Shown here in pieces: positions 31,871 to 35,430 of a stretch of 35,430 bases of DNA. Made by a program: the position numbers and the translations under genes. The number at the start of each line of letters is the position of its first letter. Position 1 is the first letter of the stretch. Source of the stretch: Pseudopelagicola sp. (GTDB lineage: Bacteria > Pseudomonadota > Alphaproteobacteria > Rhodobacterales > Rhodobacteraceae). The notes under the pieces are model-generated. The model made no database searches and was not told where the DNA came from. It was given only the letters and a program-made list of their open reading frames with translations. The stretch covers positions 1 to 35,430 of the forward strand of contig JAPHRE010000049.1 in assembly GCA_026195905.1 (NCBI GenBank). The letters are read 5' to 3'.

Positions 31871-33697
31871 TTAGCTCAACATGCCCCGACCGTGGCCGAT
31901 GGCGGATTGAAGCGTTTTGACCACGACAAAGGCGTCGCGCAGGTGGCTGCGCTCAAAATCCGACAGTTCGGACGGTAGCAGGTAGTTGTCTGGGGCTTGG
32001 CCTTGTTTGACCAGATCGGCCTGATGCGAAAGCCGGGTTTCGGCGATCAGGTCATAGGCGTCGAGCAGGTCGCGCGCGCCAGAGGTGCTCAGGACACCGG
32101 CATGTTCGGCGGCCTCAAGCCGGGCGCGGGTGTTGACCTCGGTCAGTTCACCTTGGAGCGCATAGATGCGGGCGAGATCGACGATCGGCACAACGCCGTT
32201 GTGTTTCATGTCGAGTTGGTTCTTGTGCTCGCCCGAACGGATGGTGGCAAAGCCGCGCAACAGGCCCAGCGGCGGCGTATGTTTGAGCGAGTTGGAGACC
32301 ATATGAGCCACGAAGATCGAGTTTTTCGAGGCCTTGCGCAGGGTATTTTCCTGAAGATCGTCAAAAAGGTGGGTATGCCCCCCGATGGGGCGCAGGTCGA
32401 ACATGACGCTGGCGAGCATCTGGGCCTCGGGGTCGGGTTTGTTGATCCAACCGTCAAAATAGCTCTGCCAGACTTTGACCGGCTGGCACCAGCGCGGGTT
32501 GGTGGCCATCATATCGCCGGGGCAATAGACATAGCCGCAGGTGTTCAGCCCGTCGCAGACGAAGGTGGCGAGGTCGCGGAAATAGGCCATGTCGGCCTCG
32601 GTCACGGAGTCATGCAACACAAGGCAGTTGTCCTGATCCGAAACGCCGGTTTGTTCCTGACGCCCCTGCGAGCCGCAGGCCAGCCATAGATAGGGGGCGG
32701 GGGCAGGGCCGAGTTTGGCTTCGGCCAGTGCCAGCAGGCGGCGGGTCGCGGTATCGGCGATGTCGGTGATGAGGCGGGTGACGACCTCATGGCGATTGCC
32801 GCCCGCCACAAGCTGCACCAGCAGTTTCGGGATACGGGCGGTGACTTTGGCCATCTGTTGCGGTGTCTTGGCCTGGGCGATCTCCGAGACCAGTTCGGCA
32901 GAGGACACGGCTTGAAAGCGGGTCAGGTCGGTCTGGGTCACCATGCCGACGAGCTTGCCGGTCTCGACGATGGGAATATGCGAGATGCCGCGCTCCATCA
33001 TCACGTGCAACACGTCCGAGCCAATGGCCGAGGGCGCAAGGGTCACGGGGTCGGCGGTCATGACATCGCCAATCGGGGTTGCGACGGGCAGGGCGTTGGC
33101 GAGCACCTTGCCCGACAGGTCACGGGTTGTCAGGATGCCGGTCAGGGCGTCGTTCTCGTCGCAGATACAGACCGAGGAAATGCGTTTGTCGCGCATGAGC
33201 GTTGCGGCGTCCTGTGCGGTTGTGTCGGCGCGGCAGGAGACGGGGCTATGGGCCATAAGCGTTTCGACGCGGCTTGTGGCGAGGTCGTTGCCGCGTGGTT
33301 TCTCAATCCGGGTGCGGTCAAAGAAGCGGCGCGCGATGCCTTGCTCTTCGATCAGTTTGTAAAACGGGATCGGGGGGAGAACGAGGACGATGGAATGCGC
33401 TTCGGCGCGCGCGCTTGTGGCGGCGGTGCCATCGCGCAAAAGGCCGCGTTCGCCAAAGGAATTGCGGATACCCAGATGCGAGACCACCACGTCATTTTCG
33501 TCGCGCACTTCGATCTGGCCTTCGTAGATCAGAAACAGGCCGGGGAGCTTTTCGCCAAGATCGTAGACCGAGAACCCCTGAGCGACTTCCCAGGCCTCGA
33601 AAAGCGGCGCGAGGGTCTCAACGACACCAGCTTCAAGCGCATCATAGGGGTGCACGGATTTCAGGAAACGAATGATCTGATCTTGGGTCAGAGGCAT
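31871..33697 (-). CDS. Cyclic-nucleotide-binding/CBS/DUF294 putative nucleotidyltransferase
   Basis: A 608-residue cytoplasmic regulator. Residues 10-125 form a cNMP-binding-like beta-roll (with SFGERGLL at 80-87), 143-265 hold two CBS domains, 295-430 a DUF294 nucleotidyltransferase-like domain with GSQGRQE (342-348) and D354-Q-D356 (the G-S and D-x-D active pattern), and 460-600 the helical DUF294 C-terminal domain. GlnD-like modification of a partner is a plausible but unproven function. It lies between a sodium:solute symporter gene and a membrane-bound exonuclease gene, a recurrent arrangement that points to control of organic-acid uptake. Confidence 0.88.
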   Translation of the reverse strand: MPLTQDQIIRFLKSVHPYDALEAGVVETLAPLFEAWEVAQGFSVYDLGEKLPGLFLIYEGQIEVRDENDVVVSHLGIRNSFGERGLLRDGTAATSARAEAHSIVLVLPPIPFYKLIEEQGIARRFFDRTRIEKPRGNDLATSRVETLMAHSPVSCRADTTAQDAATLMRDKRISSVCICDENDALTGILTTRDLSGKVLANALPVATPIGDVMTADPVTLAPSAIGSDVLHVMMERGISHIPIVETGKLVGMVTQTDLTRFQAVSSAELVSEIAQAKTPQQMAKVTARIPKLLVQLVAGGNRHEVVTRLITDIADTATRRLLALAEAKLGPAPAPYLWLACGSQGRQEQTGVSDQDNCLVLHDSVTEADMAYFRDLATFVCDGLNTCGYVYCPGDMMATNPRWCQPVKVWQSYFDGWINKPDPEAQMLASVMFDLRPIGGHTHLFDDLQENTLRKASKNSIFVAHMVSNSLKHTPPLGLLRGFATIRSGEHKNQLDMKHNGVVPIVDLARIYALQGELTEVNTRARLEAAEHAGVLSTSGARDLLDAYDLIAETRLSHQADLVKQGQAPDNYLLPSELSDFERSHLRDAFVVVKTLQSAIGHGRGMLS

Positions 33698-33719
33698 GGG
33701 TATGGGCCTTGCAAGAGGT

Positions 33720-33757
33720 AAAGAAAAAGTCCTGTCCGATTATGCACCGGACAGGAC
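33720..33757 (-). terminator. Rho-independent terminator after the symporter gene, inside the operon
   Basis: A perfect 10-base inverted repeat, GTCCTGTCCG (33729-33738) and CGGACAGGAC (33748-33757), with a 9-base loop, is followed on the minus strand by TTTTTCTTT (33728-33720). It lies 50 bases after the symporter stop and about 30 bases before the DUF294 start, so it should reduce read-through into the regulatory genes. Confidence 0.8.
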
Positions 33758-33773
33758 CATTTTAGAAGATGAC

Positions 33774-33794
33774 GGGCCGTCGCGGGGACGGCCC
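33774..33794 (-). other. Hairpin immediately after the symporter stop
   Basis: A perfect 8-base stem GGGCCGTC / GACGGCCC around the loop GCGGG, 13 bases after the symporter stop and 16 bases before the T-tract terminator. There is no T-run of its own; it probably protects the symporter mRNA end. Confidence 0.6.
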
Positions 33795-33806
33795 ATCGAG
33801 ATCGTC

Positions 33807-35430
33807 TTAGTGATCCTGAGCGGCGCCTGCGCCTTTGGGCACGCGGACGCTTTCGACGAGGTCTTTGATCTCCTGCGGGGTCTCTTTCGTTGCGTTGGCC
33901 ACGAGGTATGCAACGGTGAAGTTCACCATAGCCCCGATGGCGCCGAACGAGGTCGACTTGACGGTGCCCAAGAGCGGGTCCGCATCCGAGAAGGAATTGG
34001 TGCCCGGCACGAAGAACCAGCCTTTATGCAGGAAGATGTAGACGAGGGTCACAGTCAGACCGGCGAGCATGCCAGCGACAGCCCCAACGTTGTTGATCTT
34101 GGTCGAGAAGATACCCATCATCAGTGCCGGGAAGATCGACGCAGCGGCCAGACCGAAGGCAAGCGCCACGGTTTGCGCGGCGAAGCCCGGAGGGTTCAGG
34201 CCGAGGTAGGTCGCAACCGCGATGGCCACAGCCATAGCCACACGTGCCGACAACAGCTCGCCTTTTTCCGAGATGCTCGGATTGATGGCGCCCTTGATGA
34301 GGTCATGCGACACGGCCGAGGAGATCGCCAGCAGGAGGCCCGCAGCGGTCGAGAGCGCGGCGGCGAGACCACCGGCAGCCACGAGACCGATCACCCACGA
34401 TGGCAGGTTGGCGATTTCGGGGTTGGCCAGAACAAGGATGTCGCGGTTGAAGTTGGTCAGCTCGTTGCCGGTCCAGCCTTTTTCAGCGGCAAGGGTCTGC
34501 ATGTCAGCATTCTTGTCGTTGTAATACTGGATCTTGCCGTCGCCGTTCTTGTCTTCCCAGCCAAGCAGGCCGGTTTTCTGCCACGTAGCCATCCAGTCGT
34601 AACGCGCTTCGTCTTCGATCTGTTGGGTCGTCACGGCACCGCCTTCGATACCGCCATTGGGCCACATCATTTCGGAGATGTTGAGACGCGCCATTGCACC
34701 AACCGCCGGGGCGGTGAGGTAGAGCAGAGCGATGAACACCAGCGCCCAACCCGCCGACCAACGTGCGTCGGCCACTTTCGGCACGGTGAAGAAGCGCATG
34801 ATGACATGCGGCAGACCCGCCGTACCAATCATCAGCGACAGCGTGAAGAGCACCATGTTGAGCGTATCGGCGTGATGCGCGGTATACTCGTTAAAGCCAA
34901 GCTCGGTCACGATTGCGTCGAGTTTCGCCAGAAGCGGCTCACCCGAAGCAACATGGTCGCCGAACAGGCCAAGCGCCGGGATCGGGTTGCCGGTCAGTTG
35001 CAGCGAGATGAAGATCGCCGGGATGGTGTAGGCCATGATAAGCACGACATACTGGGCGACCTGCGTATAGGTTACGCCCTTCATGCCGCCGAACACCGCG
35101 TAAGCAAACACAACACAAGCGCCGATAAGCAGGCCGGTGGTGTTGTCCACTTCAAGGAAGCGGCCAAAGGCCACGCCAACGCCGGTCATCTGGCCGATCA
35201 CGTAGGTGGTCGAGGCGACGATCAGGCAGATCACCGCAACCATGCGGGCGGTCTTGCTGTAGAAGCGGTCCCCGATGAATTCCGACACGGTGAACTTGCC
35301 GAACTTGCGCAGGTAGGGCGCGAGCAGCAGGGCGAGCAGAACGTAGCCGCCCGTCCAGCCCATGAGATAGGTGGAGTTGTCATAGCCGGTGAAGGCGATG
35401 AGGCCCGCCATCGAGATGAAGGAGGCGGCA
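33807..35430 (-). CDS. Sodium:solute symporter, VC_2705/acetate permease type, N-terminus cut by window edge
   Basis: About 540 residues are visible and the frame stays open to the window edge, so the first transmembrane segments are missing. At least ten hydrophobic helices are seen. The sequence has the sodium:solute symporter pattern (for example GQMTGVGVAFGRFL and GGMKGVTYTQVAQY) and a long hydrophilic insertion holding an EF-hand-like loop DKNGDGKIQ (34527-34553). This fits the VC_2705-type symporters, usually next to a small DUF4212 subunit (not in the window), and likely to carry acetate or a similar short acid. Two hairpins follow the gene. Confidence 0.85.
   Translation of the reverse strand, partial: AASFISMAGLIAFTGYDNSTYLMGWTGGYVLLALLLAPYLRKFGKFTVSEFIGDRFYSKTARMVAVICLIVASTTYVIGQMTGVGVAFGRFLEVDNTTGLLIGACVVFAYAVFGGMKGVTYTQVAQYVVLIMAYTIPAIFISLQLTGNPIPALGLFGDHVASGEPLLAKLDAIVTELGFNEYTAHHADTLNMVLFTLSLMIGTAGLPHVIMRFFTVPKVADARWSAGWALVFIALLYLTAPAVGAMARLNISEMMWPNGGIEGGAVTTQQIEDEARYDWMATWQKTGLLGWEDKNGDGKIQYYNDKNADMQTLAAEKGWTGNELTNFNRDILVLANPEIANLPSWVIGLVAAGGLAAALSTAAGLLLAISSAVSHDLIKGAINPSISEKGELLSARVAMAVAIAVATYLGLNPPGFAAQTVALAFGLAAASIFPALMMGIFSTKINNVGAVAGMLAGLTVTLVYIFLHKGWFFVPGTNSFSDADPLLGTVKSTSFGAIGAMVNFTVAYLVANATKETPQEIKDLVESVRVPKGAGAAQDH

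Noticed and set aside
1-35430. CRISPR arrays, insertion sequences or prophage genes
   Set aside because: I saw no regularly spaced direct repeats with spacers, no transposase or integrase and no terminal inverted repeats around any gene.

Overview
The window looks like a chromosomal stretch of a marine alphaproteobacterium of the Rhodobacteraceae (Roseobacter group). The grounds are high GC, a gapR-type DUF2312 gene, and roseobacter-like gene sets: a persulfide-detoxification operon, eutBC-asnC-ssd-atf, tupBCA, and an acetate-type symporter next to a DUF294/CBS protein. This placement is inferred from gene content. There is no 16S gene, no insertion sequence, no prophage and no CRISPR array. 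Coding density is very high and no gene-free stretch exceeds about 270 bases.

Layout. (1) 1-963 is the 3' part of a FliM-like flagellar switch gene. (2) 970-3324, minus strand, is a sulfide/persulfide operon: persulfide dioxygenase, two half-size YeeE/YedE sulfur permeases and a rhodanese-like DUF442 protein. It has a promoter with an overlapping inverted repeat. (3) 3409-6929 holds a small DksA/TraR zinc-finger gene with a small partner, a large FadJ-like protein whose dehydrogenase half looks altered, a small membrane protein and gapR. (4) 6942-13945 holds cell-surface genes: one sulfotransferase-like protein without a P-loop, a GlfT2-like glycosyltransferase and two P-loop sulfotransferase-like proteins. 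They are interrupted by a stand-alone FbpB-type iron permease and tRNA-Thr(TGT). (5) 14161-19611, plus strand, is eutB-eutC-asnC-ssd-atf, the second half of a known roseobacter ectoine/hydroxyectoine cluster. (6) 19663-24510 is an Lrp regulator divergent from a tightly overlapping operon: M20 amidohydrolase, 2,3-diaminopropionate ammonia-lyase, M24 metallopeptidase and a EutA-like Asp/Glu racemase. (7) 24556-29172, minus strand, is pta-ackA and the tungstate transporter tupBCA. (8) 29268-35430, minus strand, is a flavin reductase, then a membrane-anchored PAS/exonuclease, a membrane protein, a cNMP/CBS/DUF294 protein and a sodium:solute symporter cut by the window edge.

How the genes fit together. 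Regions 5 and 6 form the most interesting unit. The canonical ectoine hydrolase (EutD/DoeA) and deacetylase (EutE/DoeB) are absent from the window. A metal-type M24 hydrolase, an M20 deacylase, a diaminopropionate lyase and a EutA-like protein lie in an adjacent, separately regulated operon. I infer a variant catabolic island for ectoine-like or N-acyl-diamino-acid compounds ending in an aminotransferase and a semialdehyde dehydrogenase. Regions 7 and 8 deal with acetate and acyl-phosphate metabolism and with acetate-type uptake, and several hairpins sit inside operons where they could set gene dosage.
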